64,000 bases of DNA, taken from contig JBOEGG010000007.1 in assembly GCA_050633285.1 (NCBI GenBank), forward strand, positions 1-64,000, given 5' to 3'. Positions 8,927 to 19,400 of this stretch are shown here, piece by piece. Within the stretch, counting starts at the first letter, position 1, and every line of letters begins with the position of its first letter. The notes beneath the pieces are model-generated. The model was not told the DNA's origin, did not search any database, and was given only the letters and a program-made list of their open reading frames with translations. The position numbers were made by a program, and so were the translations under genes. The DNA comes from UBA1672 sp050633285. Its GTDB lineage: Bacteria > Pseudomonadota > Alphaproteobacteria > Micavibrionales > Micavibrionaceae.

Positions 8927-10303
8927 ATGAGAGTCATTATTTGCGGAACAGATCAAGTTGGATCAAGTATAGCCGCATATCTTTCCAAAGAAGATAATGA
9001 TGTTACCGTTATTGATACGGATAGCGAAGCCTTAGCACAGCTCAACAGCAGCATGGACGTTAATACGATAACGGGACACCCATCTGATCCAGACATTATG
9101 AATATCGCAGGCGGAAATGAATCCGATATGATTATCGCAGTCACGGATGATGATGAAACCAACATGGTTGCCTGTCAAATAGGGCACTCTTTATTTGGTA
9201 TTCCCAAAAAAATTGCCCGTATTCGTAAACAATCTTACCTTTCTCCGTCATGGTCAAACTTGTTCAGCCGTGCGCATATGCCTATTGATGTCATCATTTC
9301 TCCTGAGATTTTAATTGCCGAGGACATCGCACAGCGCCTGGCTATTCCAGGGACGACAACAGCTATTCGTTTGGCAGACGGTAAGGCGCATATGATTTCC
9401 CTTATCTGCCTTGATGATTGCCCTGTCCTACATACGCAGCTGGGGCAGCTTGACAGATTGTTTCCAGATCTATCATTTTCTATTGTTTCCATTACACGTG
9501 GTACAAAGCACATTATTCCTGATGAAAATGATATGTTAGAAGTCGGAGATGAAGCCTATATCATTGTAGATAGTCATCATCTACGCCGTGTTATGGCTGC
9601 GTTCGGACATTTGGAACGTGAAGCAAGAAAGTTAATTATTTCAGGCGGTGGTAATATCGGCTTATCGTTAATTCGTAAATTACAAACCGATGTACCGGGA
9701 ATTCAGCTTAAGATCATTGAGAATAACCACGAGCGAGCACAATTCTTAAGTGAGCAGCTGGAAAATATCATTATACTTAACGGGGACACGTTGGAACGCG
9801 ATATTTTGATGGAAGCCTCAGTTTCTAGTGCCGAAACATATATTGCGCTTATGAATGATGATGAGAGCAATATTCTTGGTTCTTTGCTCTCTAAGCAATA
9901 TGGCTGTGAACGCGCGATTACATTGGTTAATAACAATGCGTATTATCCGCTTGTCGGGCCTTTGGGAATTGACGTTATGGTCTCCCCAAAGTCCATTATT
10001 GTGGCGAATATCATGCGACATGTTAGAAGAGGGCGGATAAAAGGGATACATAATATCCACGATGGTGAGTCCGAATTAATGGAAATTGAGGTATCTTCAT
10101 CATCCCAAATTGCGAATAAAAAAATTGTAGATTTAGAGCTTCCTTCCGCTGTTGTCATTGGTGCAATTATTCGTGAGGAAAAGGTTATCATTCCCAAAGA
10201 GGAAGATGAAGTCCTTCCTGATGATCATATTATTATTCTCGCTCTACGTGAGAAAGCGCGTTTGGTTGAGAAAATGCTCTGCGTTCATGTTGATTTGTTT
10301 TAG
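8927..10303 (+). CDS. trkA: Trk system potassium uptake regulatory protein TrkA
   Basis: A 458-residue cytoplasmic gating subunit that binds NAD(H)/ATP and controls the TrkH/TrkG potassium channel. It has two tandem RCK units. The first Rossmann core opens with MRVIICGTDQVGSSIA and the second with KLIISGGGNIGLSLIRKL near residue 230; each is followed by an RCK_C lobe (about 145-225 and 370-455). Aspartates ending the second strands (TVIDTD, KIIENN) fit nucleotide binding. The length is typical. It follows ntrYX, a standard alphaproteobacterial order, and murI begins 2 nt after its stop. Confidence 0.95.
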   Translation: MRVIICGTDQVGSSIAAYLSKEDNDVTVIDTDSEALAQLNSSMDVNTITGHPSDPDIMNIAGGNESDMIIAVTDDDETNMVACQIGHSLFGIPKKIARIRKQSYLSPSWSNLFSRAHMPIDVIISPEILIAEDIAQRLAIPGTTTAIRLADGKAHMISLICLDDCPVLHTQLGQLDRLFPDLSFSIVSITRGTKHIIPDENDMLEVGDEAYIIVDSHHLRRVMAAFGHLEREARKLIISGGGNIGLSLIRKLQTDVPGIQLKIIENNHERAQFLSEQLENIIILNGDTLERDILMEASVSSAETYIALMNDDESNILGSLLSKQYGCERAITLVNNNAYYPLVGPLGIDVMVSPKSIIVANIMRHVRRGRIKGIHNIHDGESELMEIEVSSSSQIANKKIVDLELPSAVVIGAIIREEKVIIPKEEDEVLPDDHIIILALREKARLVEKMLCVHVDLF

Positions 10304-10305
10304 AT

Positions 10306-11154
10306 ATGAAGCTCGGTATATTTGATTCAGGATTAGGAGGCTTATTGATTGCAAGATCAATTCGTCAGGCCTTACCCGATATTGATATTATATATTTTGG
10401 CGACACACTGCATTTACCCTATGGTAATCGTTCCCATGATGCCATTTATGAATATAGTAAACGGGCTATTCAGTTTTTATTTGAACAAGACTGCAATCTA
10501 ATTGTTACCGCATGCAATACGGTAAGTGCATCAGCTTTACGCAAGCTACAGCAGGACTACTTACCAAATAGCCCATATAAAGACCGACGTATTTTAGGTG
10601 TTGTTGTTCCAACATTGGAGCATGCAATAGACCACGGATATAAACGGCTTGGTCTGATTGCGACAAATTATACAATCGCTTCGAACATTTACGAAGAAGA
10701 GCTACAAAAGCTTGATCCTGATATACGCATCTTCCAAAAAGACACGCCATTGCTTGTCCCATTAATTGAGAATAACGGGATAGAATGGGTAGATTCCGTT
10801 CTTGAGCATTACCTTAAACCCTTGCTTCAGGAAAATATTGAGTGCTTAATTTTAGGGTGTACGCATTACCCGTTCTTGAAAGAGAAAATTAAAAAGATAT
10901 GTGGGGCGAAAGTTTCACTTATTACGCAGGATGAAATTATTCCTCATAAGCTTAATAATTATCTATCCAGACATCCGGAAATTTTAGATGTGATAACGCA
11001 CAGTGCAAACATCGAATTTTTAGTCAGTGACTTAACCGATGGCTATTTACAGGCTGCTCGGGAAATATATGCAGATAACATTAATATTGAAGTTATCAAA
11101 TTCTCTTTAGAAACAAATTCATACACCAGAAAGCCAAGCAACAATGTCAGATAA
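10306..11154 (+). CDS. murI: Glutamate racemase
   Basis: Makes D-glutamate for peptidoglycan by interconverting L- and D-glutamate with two catalytic cysteines. Visible signatures are the N-terminal FDSGLGGLLIA, the first cysteine in TACNTVSA and the second in LGCTHYPFL, plus the PYGNRS segment. The 282-residue length is normal. It lies between trkA and a HAD hydrolase gene whose start overlaps its last 11 nt, so these genes are probably one transcript. Confidence 0.95.
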   Translation: MKLGIFDSGLGGLLIARSIRQALPDIDIIYFGDTLHLPYGNRSHDAIYEYSKRAIQFLFEQDCNLIVTACNTVSASALRKLQQDYLPNSPYKDRRILGVVVPTLEHAIDHGYKRLGLIATNYTIASNIYEEELQKLDPDIRIFQKDTPLLVPLIENNGIEWVDSVLEHYLKPLLQENIECLILGCTHYPFLKEKIKKICGAKVSLITQDEIIPHKLNNYLSRHPEILDVITHSANIEFLVSDLTDGYLQAAREIYADNINIEVIKFSLETNSYTRKPSNNVR

Positions 11155-11803
11155 ATTTGAATTACCGTATGCCATATTTTGGGACTGGGATGGTACACTT
11201 GTTGATAGCTATAGTTTTTTAAACGATGCACACAATCATACATTGCGCACCCTTGGCTTTGAGCCGTTTAAAGGCGATGAATACAAAGAGTACTTTGGTA
11301 AACCAAGAGAGACCCTCTATCCGGCGATATACAAGGATAAGTGTGAGCAAGCAAAGGACGTTTTTCAATCGTATGTTACTGAAAATAGTCACAAAATACT
11401 CCCACTAAAGGGAGGGAAGGATGTCTTATCCTTACTCCATAAGGGCGGTGTAAAAATGGGCATTGTCAGTAATAAAAAAGCATCTTTTATCGAAAAAGAA
11501 GTCGCGCATTTAGAATGGGATCATTATTTTTCAATCATTGTGGGGGCAGGGGATGCGCAAGCGGACAAGCCGTCATCGGCTCCACTTCTTCTTGCATTAA
11601 AGCGTTCTGGAATAGACCATAAAGAAAAATCCGTATGGTATATTGGTGACACTGAGAATGATCTAGCCTGTGCATCAGAGGCAGGGTGTAAATCTCTATT
11701 CCTGAGCGGGGATGTTCGTACACAAGAGCTCATAGAGTATTATGATCCTCTCTTTAGTTTTGAAAATCATTCTCAATTAAAAGAATTTTTAGTTGCAATA
11801 TAG
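11144..11803 (+). CDS. HAD-superfamily hydrolase (phosphoglycolate phosphatase-like)
   Basis: A 219-residue haloacid dehalogenase-type phosphatase. Motif I is WDWDGTLVDS (nucleophile and acid/base aspartates), motif II is GIVSNKK, and motif III/IV is WYIGDTENDLACASEAG. The helical cap between motifs I and II (residues ~20-85) marks subclass I, like Gph and PpaX. The substrate cannot be told from sequence; a housekeeping phosphate-ester phosphatase is likely. It overlaps murI by 11 nt and precedes hfq by ~90 nt. Confidence 0.85.
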   Translation: MSDKFELPYAIFWDWDGTLVDSYSFLNDAHNHTLRTLGFEPFKGDEYKEYFGKPRETLYPAIYKDKCEQAKDVFQSYVTENSHKILPLKGGKDVLSLLHKGGVKMGIVSNKKASFIEKEVAHLEWDHYFSIIVGAGDAQADKPSSAPLLLALKRSGIDHKEKSVWYIGDTENDLACASEAGCKSLFLSGDVRTQELIEYYDPLFSFENHSQLKEFLVAI

Positions 11804-11895
11804 TTAATTTCCTCTAAAAATGTTTTATGTGTGTGCAATTGCACAAAATGAGTGGTTTAGAGACGAAAATAAAAGAAAGAGATCAGGAAACAAAT

Positions 11896-12159
11896 ATGTC
11901 TGATAATAAAATACAAAACGTACAAGACGTTTTCCTTAACAAGATCCGCAAAGAAAAAGCTCCTGTTACCGTTTTTTTGGTAAATGGCGTAAAATTACAA
12001 GGTATCATTACATGGTTTGACAATTTTTGTTTGTTGTTACGTCGTGATACACATATTCAGCTGATCTATAAGCACGCTATCTCAACGATTATGCCAAGTG
12101 GGCCACTTAGCCTGATGGATGATCCAAAAGATGAAGCAAATGATGATCGAGCAGAGTAA
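11896..12159 (+). CDS. hfq: RNA chaperone Hfq
   Basis: An 87-residue Sm-like protein that forms a hexamer and pairs small RNAs with mRNAs. Sm1 is visible as VQDVFLNKIRKEKAPVTVFL with the VNGVKLQG turn, and Sm2 as the FDNFCLLLRR and LIYKHAISTI segment (Y/K-H core). An acidic tail (DDPKDEANDDRAE) follows. I chose the ATG at 11896 because it is preceded by AGGAAA at a proper distance and gives the usual MS(D/E)(N/K) start; an in-frame ATG at 11827 would add 23 residues not seen in the family. The next gene is hflX, as is usual. Confidence 0.96.
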   Translation: MSDNKIQNVQDVFLNKIRKEKAPVTVFLVNGVKLQGIITWFDNFCLLLRRDTHIQLIYKHAISTIMPSGPLSLMDDPKDEANDDRAE

Positions 12160-12215
12160 AATCGTATAACGTTTTTTATTCCGGATACATAAATCCATTG
12201 CAGAAAAAAGATAAC

Positions 12216-13526
12216 ATGTTCATTGGTGTTCAGGATCAAGATCCTGATACCGCTTATATCGTCCTTCCACTTAGTAAGGATGCTCCGCCTGTACGTGATA
12301 CAAAAGATATCCGTGAGGAGGCGGAGGGGCTTGCGCGCGCTATTCACTTAAGCGTTGCAAAAACGCATGTCGTAAATTACGGGAAAATTAATGCTGGTAG
12401 TTTTTTTGGAAAAGGTACGCGTGAGACAATCGCGCGTGATATTGAAGAAACGCAACCCTCTATTGTTATTGTAAACAACACCCTTTCCCCTGTGCAGCAG
12501 CGGAACCTTGAAAAAGAGTGGAATACAAAGATTATTGATAGGACAGGCTTAATCCTTGAAATCTTTGGAGATCGTGCGCAGACTAAAGAGGGACGTCTGC
12601 AAGTTGAACTTGCCGCGCTTGATTACCAAAAATCCAGACTTGTCAGATCATGGACACACCTAGAAAGACAACGCGGTGGTGCAGGATTTATGGGGGGGCC
12701 GGGTGAACGCCAGATTGAGCTTGACCGGCGCATGATTTCACAACGTATGACACGTTTGAAGAAAGACCTTGAGGATGTACGGCGAACACGCGATCTAGGA
12801 CGACAGAGCAGGGCACGCGTCCCGTTTCCGGTTGTGTCTTTGGTCGGTTATACAAACGCAGGCAAGTCCACATTATTTAACCGCATTACCAAGGCCGGTG
12901 TATTTGCAGAAGATCTACCGTTTGCGACGCTTGACCCGACTTTGCGTAAAATTAAACTTCCTAACAATCAAGATGCCATTTTATCTGATACCGTCGGGTT
13001 TATATCTGATTTACCGACCCATTTAATAGCGGCATTTCGTGCCACATTAGAACATATTTTATATGCCGATGTGATTGCTCATGTCATTGATGTTTCGCGT
13101 AAAGATTACATGGCACAAAAACAAGATGTCATTGATATCCTTACCGAGCTTGGTATTGATTACGATAATGATGAGCGTGTTATTGAAGTTTACAATAAAA
13201 TCGATGCTCTTGATGAAGAGGATATGGGCGATTTTTCAAGGATTCAGAAAACAGCAAAAACGCAAACTATTTTAATCTCTGCCGTTAACGGAGAGGGCTT
13301 AGAACAGTTCTTAGAAACCACCTCTGAAGTGACTTCGAAAGATCATAAAACTGTCGAATTTGAAATTAATATTACGGACGGGAAAGCAATTTCATGGCTT
13401 TACGAGCATGGAGAAGTGCTTAACCGAGATGATGATGAGTCCCATACAAAAATACGTGCGCATATGAACGTTAAAAACATCCATAAATTTAAAGATCTCT
13501 TTCATTACAAAGAAAAGACTGTTTAA
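12216..13526 (+). CDS. hflX: GTPase HflX (ribosome rescue/splitting factor)
   Basis: A 436-residue ribosome-associated GTPase that splits stalled ribosomes under stress. The N-terminal HflX domain (to ~185) includes GKGTRETIARDI and the GGPGERQIELDRR helix; the G domain follows with G1 GYTNAGKSTLFN, G3 DTVGFISDLP and G4 NKID, and a C-terminal tail. Start choice is uncertain: a TTG at 12198 in the same frame adds six residues, but ATG 12216 has an A-rich purine stretch ahead of it. It follows hfq by 56 bp. Confidence 0.95.
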   Translation: MFIGVQDQDPDTAYIVLPLSKDAPPVRDTKDIREEAEGLARAIHLSVAKTHVVNYGKINAGSFFGKGTRETIARDIEETQPSIVIVNNTLSPVQQRNLEKEWNTKIIDRTGLILEIFGDRAQTKEGRLQVELAALDYQKSRLVRSWTHLERQRGGAGFMGGPGERQIELDRRMISQRMTRLKKDLEDVRRTRDLGRQSRARVPFPVVSLVGYTNAGKSTLFNRITKAGVFAEDLPFATLDPTLRKIKLPNNQDAILSDTVGFISDLPTHLIAAFRATLEHILYADVIAHVIDVSRKDYMAQKQDVIDILTELGIDYDNDERVIEVYNKIDALDEEDMGDFSRIQKTAKTQTILISAVNGEGLEQFLETTSEVTSKDHKTVEFEINITDGKAISWLYEHGEVLNRDDDESHTKIRAHMNVKNIHKFKDLFHYKEKTV

Positions 13527-13569
13527 TAATTTCTTATTATCAAGAATACGCAACGATACGTATATATTA

Positions 13570-14376
13570 TTATTTTTCCTTTAATTTTTGATGATTCCAA
13601 GCATCTTCCATTTGTGCAAGTGTCGCATCTTTCAAATTTACACCTTCTGTTCTGAGTTGATTCTCAAGACCACGGAAACGGTGTTCAAATTTATTATTGC
13701 AAAGCCGCAAAGCTTCTTCTGAATTTATATCCAGCATACGTCCATAATTTGCGAGGAGGAATAATATATCACCGAGTTCTTCTTCCTGATTTTTTTTATC
13801 GTTCTTGGCCAAGGCCTCACGCATTTCCCGAATTTCTTCCTCAAGTTTATCGAGCACACAGGATGCATCAGACCATTCGAAACCAACCTTGGATGCCTTT
13901 TTTTGTAGCTTCTGCGCCTTTAAAAGAGATGGCAAATGTGCCGTGACACCATCAAGTGCACTTTTCTCTCCTTGCGTTTTTTCTGCATCTTTACGCTCTT
14001 CCCATATCTTATTCACGTCATCACTGCTTTGTGCCTGAGCATCACCAAAGACATGGGGGTGGCGTGCAATCATTTTATCTGTAACAGATTGTATAACATC
14101 ATATATATCAAAGTGATTTTCTTCAGACGCCATTTGTGCGTGATAAACCGATTGGAACAAAAGATCCCCTAGCTCTTCTTTTAAATCCTGCATACACCCG
14201 CGATCTACCGCGTCTGCAACCTCGTATGCCTCTTCAAGTGTATAGGGTATAATTGTTTGAAAATCTTGTTCCAAGTCCCATGGACAACCAGTTACAGGGG
14301 TTCTCAATGCTTTCATAACACTCACCAGATCATGAAGATCATACTTCTGTTTTTGTTTTTTCGATAAGTTTGGCAT
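13570..14376 (-). CDS. mazG: Nucleoside triphosphate pyrophosphohydrolase MazG
   Basis: Hydrolyses (d)NTPs to monophosphates, a house-cleaning role and a regulator of ppGpp levels. It has two MazG repeats (about 15-110 and 150-250). The first carries the GCPWDLEQDFQTI entry, EEAYEVADA and ELGDLLFQSVYHA helix with the metal-binding E-x-x-D pattern; the second has LEEEIREMREAL and EEELGDILFLLAN. The ATG at 14376 (MPNLSKKQ) gives a 268-residue protein of normal length; an upstream in-frame start at 14442 would add an atypical extension. Convergent with hflX, divergent from the EAL gene. Confidence 0.93.
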   Translation of the reverse strand: MPNLSKKQKQKYDLHDLVSVMKALRTPVTGCPWDLEQDFQTIIPYTLEEAYEVADAVDRGCMQDLKEELGDLLFQSVYHAQMASEENHFDIYDVIQSVTDKMIARHPHVFGDAQAQSSDDVNKIWEERKDAEKTQGEKSALDGVTAHLPSLLKAQKLQKKASKVGFEWSDASCVLDKLEEEIREMREALAKNDKKNQEEELGDILFLLANYGRMLDINSEEALRLCNNKFEHRFRGLENQLRTEGVNLKDATLAQMEDAWNHQKLKEK

Positions 14377-14495
14377 TCTTTTTCTTTCATGAGATAGTCT
14401 AAACACTATAGTTATGTTAGATTGATTGGCGTAATTAATCACTCCCTAACTGATAATATGTAATTTTATCTGCGTTCATCTTTTATCAAAAGTTT

Positions 14496-14506
14496 TCACC
14501 TATAGT
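14496..14506 (+). promoter_or_regulatory. TCACCTATAGT motif upstream of EAL gene
   Basis: An 11-nt string just before the ATG at 14513. The same 11 nt occur at 16365-16375, 34 bp before the giant precursor gene, and a variant (TTTTCACCTAGTTTAA) occurs at 32117-32132 before neuB. The TATAGT part resembles a -10 element. Promoter function is a guess. Confidence 0.25.
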
Positions 14507-14512
14507 AACTCC

Positions 14513-16135
14513 ATGTCCGACGATGAAAATTTAAAAAAACAACGAGACCGCTTTCTGTCTTTTTCTTTCGCAACATCCGATTTGTTGTTGGAAGTGAATG
14601 AGGAAGGGCATGTATTATATGCTCTAGGTGCTATTAAGGGCATGACAGGTAGTGATGATTCAGCATCTTTAATTGGCTCACATTGGCTTGATATATTCTC
14701 TTCAAAAGATCGACTTGTGTTAAAACTTATGCTTAGCAAAGCACAGCCCGGATCGCGGTGTGGACCGGTTCTTGTCGCATTAGACAAAAACAAATCTATA
14801 CAAAATATTATTGTCAGCGGTATCAAAATGCCCGGAAGTGATAATGCCTATCTTAGCTTGGCAAATAGTAATTCCTTGATGAACCAGATTGGAATGTCTG
14901 TAAAACAGCACCATGAGAAAAGAACATTAGACAAAGAAACCTTCATTGATGTCGCGCAAGAAACATTGCGTATGGCATCCGAATTAGGGCAAGAAGTCGA
15001 TATGACACTCATTGATATTCCGAATGCTGATAAAGCACGAAAAAGATTTGGGAAAGAAACATGGGACGATTTCTCTGATAAAGTTAACGATTTACTTTGT
15101 GATAGTTCAATAGATGGTGGAGCAGCTGCAAAAATTGGGCAGGGGCAGTTCAGTGTATTACATGAGGGGGATATCGATGTTGAGGCGCTATCCTTACAGA
15201 TTGCAGAGATATCAAAGGAAGACGATCCGTTTGGTGAGGGGCTGGAGGTGAAAACAAAAAGCATCTCCGCAGATATGAGCGAGATGAATGAGCGAGATGC
15301 AACGCGAGCACTCTTTTATACACTCAGTGAGTTTGAACGTCAGGGCACAGACATGACGATCGAAAACTTAAACTCAAGCTTTAAAGCATATGTTGCAGCA
15401 AACACCCAAAAGATACACCAATTTAAGCAGATCCTAGATAACCTCGCATTCTCCATGCATTTCCAGCCCATCGTTAGTTTAGAAACAACGGAATGCACGC
15501 ATTATGAAATGCTTTGTCGTTTCAAAGAAGGAAACACATTTGAATGGGTTATGTTTGGCGAGGATATAGGCATGGCCGCCGAATTTGATCTCGCCGTTTG
15601 TAAACGGGCATTGGCCTACATATCCAAGAAACGCCAAACGCAAAAAGAACGTTTTTCGATCAATATTTCAGGTCAATCTATTGGGAACGAAACTTTCTTC
15701 ACACAATTAATGGAACTGGTAGCGGAACACTCCAATATTAAAGACCAAGTTATATTCGAGATTACAGAATCAACACAAATCCAAGATCTGGATCAAGTCG
15801 GGTCATTTATAAAAGAACTGCAAGAAATTGGCCTCCAAGTCGCACTAGATGACTTTGGTGCAGGGGCGGCATCGTTCCAGTACCTAAGTAGCCTTCATGT
15901 TGATTACGTTAAGATTGACGGCAAATATATTCGCAATATTTTACATGACCAACGCGATATGATTATGGTCAAAAACTTAACGCAGATGTGTAAAGACTTA
16001 AACATTAAAGTCATTGGCGAATTTGTAGAGAATAAAGAAATTGCCGAGAGCTTAAAAGCTCTTGGGATTGATTACGGGCAGGGATATTACTTTGGTAAGC
16101 CCGCACAGGGGCCACAATTTATAAAACCTGAGTAA
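14513..16135 (+). CDS. PAS/degenerate GGDEF/EAL protein, probable cyclic-di-GMP phosphodiesterase
   Basis: A 540-residue cytoplasmic protein. The N-terminus (20-115) looks PAS-like (SFATSDLLLEVNEEGHVLYA). A weak GGDEF-like region (about 140-240) lacks a recognisable GG(D/E)EF motif. The C-terminal EAL domain (about 300-538) keeps the catalytic landmarks: YEMLCRF in place of EALLRW, SINISGQS, EITEST, the DDFGAGAASF loop, VKIDG, GEFVENKE and QGYYFGKP. With these residues the domain is probably an active phosphodiesterase linearising c-di-GMP. It is monocistronic, divergent from mazG, and a hairpin follows the stop. Confidence 0.9.
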   Translation: MSDDENLKKQRDRFLSFSFATSDLLLEVNEEGHVLYALGAIKGMTGSDDSASLIGSHWLDIFSSKDRLVLKLMLSKAQPGSRCGPVLVALDKNKSIQNIIVSGIKMPGSDNAYLSLANSNSLMNQIGMSVKQHHEKRTLDKETFIDVAQETLRMASELGQEVDMTLIDIPNADKARKRFGKETWDDFSDKVNDLLCDSSIDGGAAAKIGQGQFSVLHEGDIDVEALSLQIAEISKEDDPFGEGLEVKTKSISADMSEMNERDATRALFYTLSEFERQGTDMTIENLNSSFKAYVAANTQKIHQFKQILDNLAFSMHFQPIVSLETTECTHYEMLCRFKEGNTFEWVMFGEDIGMAAEFDLAVCKRALAYISKKRQTQKERFSINISGQSIGNETFFTQLMELVAEHSNIKDQVIFEITESTQIQDLDQVGSFIKELQEIGLQVALDDFGAGAASFQYLSSLHVDYVKIDGKYIRNILHDQRDMIMVKNLTQMCKDLNIKVIGEFVENKEIAESLKALGIDYGQGYYFGKPAQGPQFIKPE

Positions 16136-16163
16136 ACTGCTTATACTCTTCCGACATTCTATC

Positions 16164-16208
16164 TGTATATAAAAAAGGCTGAGCTTAAAAAGCTTGTTTT
16201 TATATACA
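16164..16208. terminator. Long hairpin after the EAL gene
   Basis: Perfect 12-nt arms TGTATATAAAAA (16164-16175) and TTTTTATATACA (16197-16208) enclose a second short stem (AGCTT/AAGCT). The stop codon of the EAL gene is 29 bp upstream. The ascending arm ends in a T-run, so it could act as a terminator on either strand. It marks the border between housekeeping genes and the TOMM locus. Confidence 0.5.
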
Positions 16209-16364
16209 CACGCATTCCTTGTGAACACGCTGCTGTAGGTCTAAAAAAAAATATTTTCACCAGATTTTATTGCACTCCCTAGAACTCAGCGGAGCACATA
16301 AGGCACCCTCAAAATCAAGCTACTTTTGACGATTGAAACACAAATTTTCAGCTGCTACAGATTA

Positions 16365-16375
16365 TCACCTATAGT
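16365..16375 (+). promoter_or_regulatory. TCACCTATAGT motif upstream of the giant precursor gene
   Basis: Same 11-nt string as at 14496-14506. TATAGT at 16370-16375 could be a -10 box; a purine-rich AAGAGAG (about 16391-16397) lies before the ATG at 16409 as a possible ribosome binding site. No convincing -35 element is seen. Proposed only from recurrence and position. Confidence 0.25.
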
Positions 16376-16408
16376 TTAACTAATCATTATTAAGAGAGAA
16401 TAGTTTAA

Positions 16409-19400
16409 ATGGCTGATAACACCTATAATGTCCCAAAGAAAATATCTACACTTCCTGCGATTGATATCATACGCCGCAAGACAGAAACCGCAGAATGGCA
16501 AGCTGTTTTGTTTGTTAAGGCGTTGCTTAGAAACTGGAAAATAGCAGAAACCCTTGTGGAATCTATGCATGATGGTGATACAGAAAAGGTGAATAGTTTT
16601 ATAGAAGCCAATGGATTTCATACCGATATTGATACTATCCTTGGCTTACGGAACAGTTATTTCAACAATTTGCCAACTATTAAAGGCAAGTATTTCTTAT
16701 CAACCAATAGTGGTTCACTATCTCTTGAAATATCAAATGATTCTGTAAAAGTTGACGGTAAGAATGTTGATTTTAATTATTCATTCTTTACCTTGTCTTT
16801 AGGCGATAAAGGTACGATACATTTTTGCAAAACTACCAACCAGCCTGTTCAGGCGATCGGCACATTGAATGATACAAATGTTATTGGCCAGTGGGGTGTA
16901 GAAGATACATTAAGTGTCCCCGTTAACTTCAATAAAATCCTTTCAAATGTACAGGTTATCGATACATTTTTAGAGTGTATTTTTGAGGCTATAGAAAAAG
17001 TTATAAATGGAAGCGATGATCTTGCAGGCGCATTATCATCATGCCATGCGAATATGGCAAAATATCGCGTTGCATTAATGGCACGTAAAGACCACCCCCT
17101 CATTTCTGTAGAAAGTGAAGTTCGGAACAGTAAACCTCGATCTTCAGTTACGATCAAGGGCGCGATTTTAGATGGCACCACGCCAACACCATCGCAAGAA
17201 CGCGCAAAAGCCTATATCAAGAACCTCTATTCAGGTGCGGCAGGTACAAAAAGTGCCGTTGGACTTATATTTGTTTCAAAGAACTACTGGAAATCTGATG
17301 ACTGTATCGATTCATATTTTGGCGAAGGTCAGGGATTTTACCGATCTGACTTCCAAAAGATGCTATATCATTCCGTTGCGACAGACCCACAAGTTGGCCT
17401 CGCCTTCTTTTCCGGGAAGTATGAAACTGTATTGGGTGACCAAAAATACGACCAACTCTCTATTCAACAAATGTCAGATGGCATAATTCAAGTTTCGATC
17501 GGTGATACCGTTATCCAGACACCTTTATATTACAAAGGTGAGTTAAGTTGGGACACATCACATGGTGGCAACACAACAAGTGGCGACATCACATTCACAA
17601 TTCATTATAGCGGCACGCATGAAGAGGTTCTTCCTGTGTCATTTGAAGGGACATATACACCTGCGGGCGGAAAACAACAGAAATTCACAGGGACAAGCAT
17701 TACGCCTGACAATCCAAGTTTCCCACATTCCGGTATGCCAGAGGGCATGAAGGTGCAAATGATTATGGGTTATGTCTTTATGGGCATAATGGCACTCGCC
17801 TTTGGATATAAAGGCGCAAAAGCGGGCTGGCCATATATCAAAAAGTTCTTTAGCAATGCCCAAACCGAAGATGAAACACAAAACCTTCTTGAAAATGCAG
17901 GGCAAGATTGCCCAGAAGGTATCATGATGGCTACGGACGCCGAAATGGTGGGAGAGCCATGCCCCGTATGCGGCATTGAGTTAGATGAAGAGGAACTCTC
18001 TCCATTTAGTGATGAGTCCGGTGTTAATCCCGGTGACACGCCACCTCCGGAGGAGTGCGACAGCTCAGAAAACTGTGACAGCTCTGACACTTGCGACAGC
18101 TCAGAGAGTAGTGATAGTTCGGAAAGTTGTGATAGTTCTGATGCTTGTGAATTCTGCGAATTCTGTTGTGCACTTGTTGCAGAAGATATTGAAGATGCAA
18201 AAACAGATGAGCGTAAAGCAGCACAAGTTAAGTACATCACATCATTCAATCAACCCGCCGACGAAACAGAGCGCCAAAAACGTGCTTCGGCATTCTTAAA
18301 ATGTATTTTAAAGAACGAAACCGATGCCACCGGGCTTCTATATGTCATGAATTATTACTGGAACTCTCCACAATTGGTGGCTCAGTATTTCAACACCAGA
18401 GGATTTTATACAGATGATTTGATTTCAACGATCAGGTTAGAGCAATCCGATAATTTAGAATATTGGTATGGGCATTACAGTACAACCCTTGCAGGGAATG
18501 CATATCAGGAGCTTTCAATACAGAACGGACAGGTGAAGCTTGGCGATACACTCATCCTCAACCCAACCTTGGCAAACTCTGTTCTGAGTTGGACCATTGC
18601 AGATGGTAATAGGACAGAAGCAACAATTACGCTTGTGCATAATCATGACGATGGGAATCTTACTGCAAACACGTTTAGCGGCACTTTGACAGAAACGGGC
18701 GGAAGCGCACAAGCATTTGTAGGCACCCAAATTTTGCCAGATACACCATCGGGTTGGGATAAGCTGTCAACAGAGCAAAAAGTACTTGCCATTGCAGGGG
18801 GAATTGTCGGTGTGTTTGTTGTCGCCGGTACTGTTACAGCCATATACAAGACCTGCCACGACATCAGAAACGGTGATGATAACCCAATTGAACCAGCTCT
18901 GGAGGATGCGGCAGAAGCGGGGGTAGAGCTTCCGGCTATAGCTGTACAACCCTATGCAAACCACCCTATGCAACCGAATGATCCGCCATCGGATTGCGAC
19001 TCTAGTGAATCAAGTAGCTCATCTTGTGAATCAAGCAGCTCATCCTGCGAGTCCAGTAGTTCAGATTGTGAATCATCCTGCGAATCCTGCGTGTTTTGCG
19101 AGCTTGGAGCCGAATCCTCAGACGGATGTGGTCCGTGTGATGCCTCAACACATTGTATTTACTGCGAGAGTTGCGAATCTTCTGATTGCAGTATTTTAGA
19201 TAATGGGCCAACAGGTGTGTTACTTGACGCTGTATCCTCTTCACAAAGTGCAGATGCGTTTGTGAAGAAGGTTTATTCAGACTTTCACACTGCGGTTGGC
19301 TTACTTTATGTGGCAAAATATTATTGGAAGAATGAAAAGGACGTGACCAATTACTTTGCACATCGCGGGTTTAGTGTCACAGATTTAAAAGCGGCGGTGC

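Noticed and set aside
18056..18163. Regular 18-bp repeats, at first glance CRISPR-like
   Set aside because: No spacers; the repeats are continuous codons of the CDSSxx protein repeat in an open frame.
17770..18249. Antisense reading frame of 159 residues over the giant gene, Ser/Leu-rich
   Set aside because: It mirrors the repetitive sense codons; sense frame has consistent repeat and operon context.
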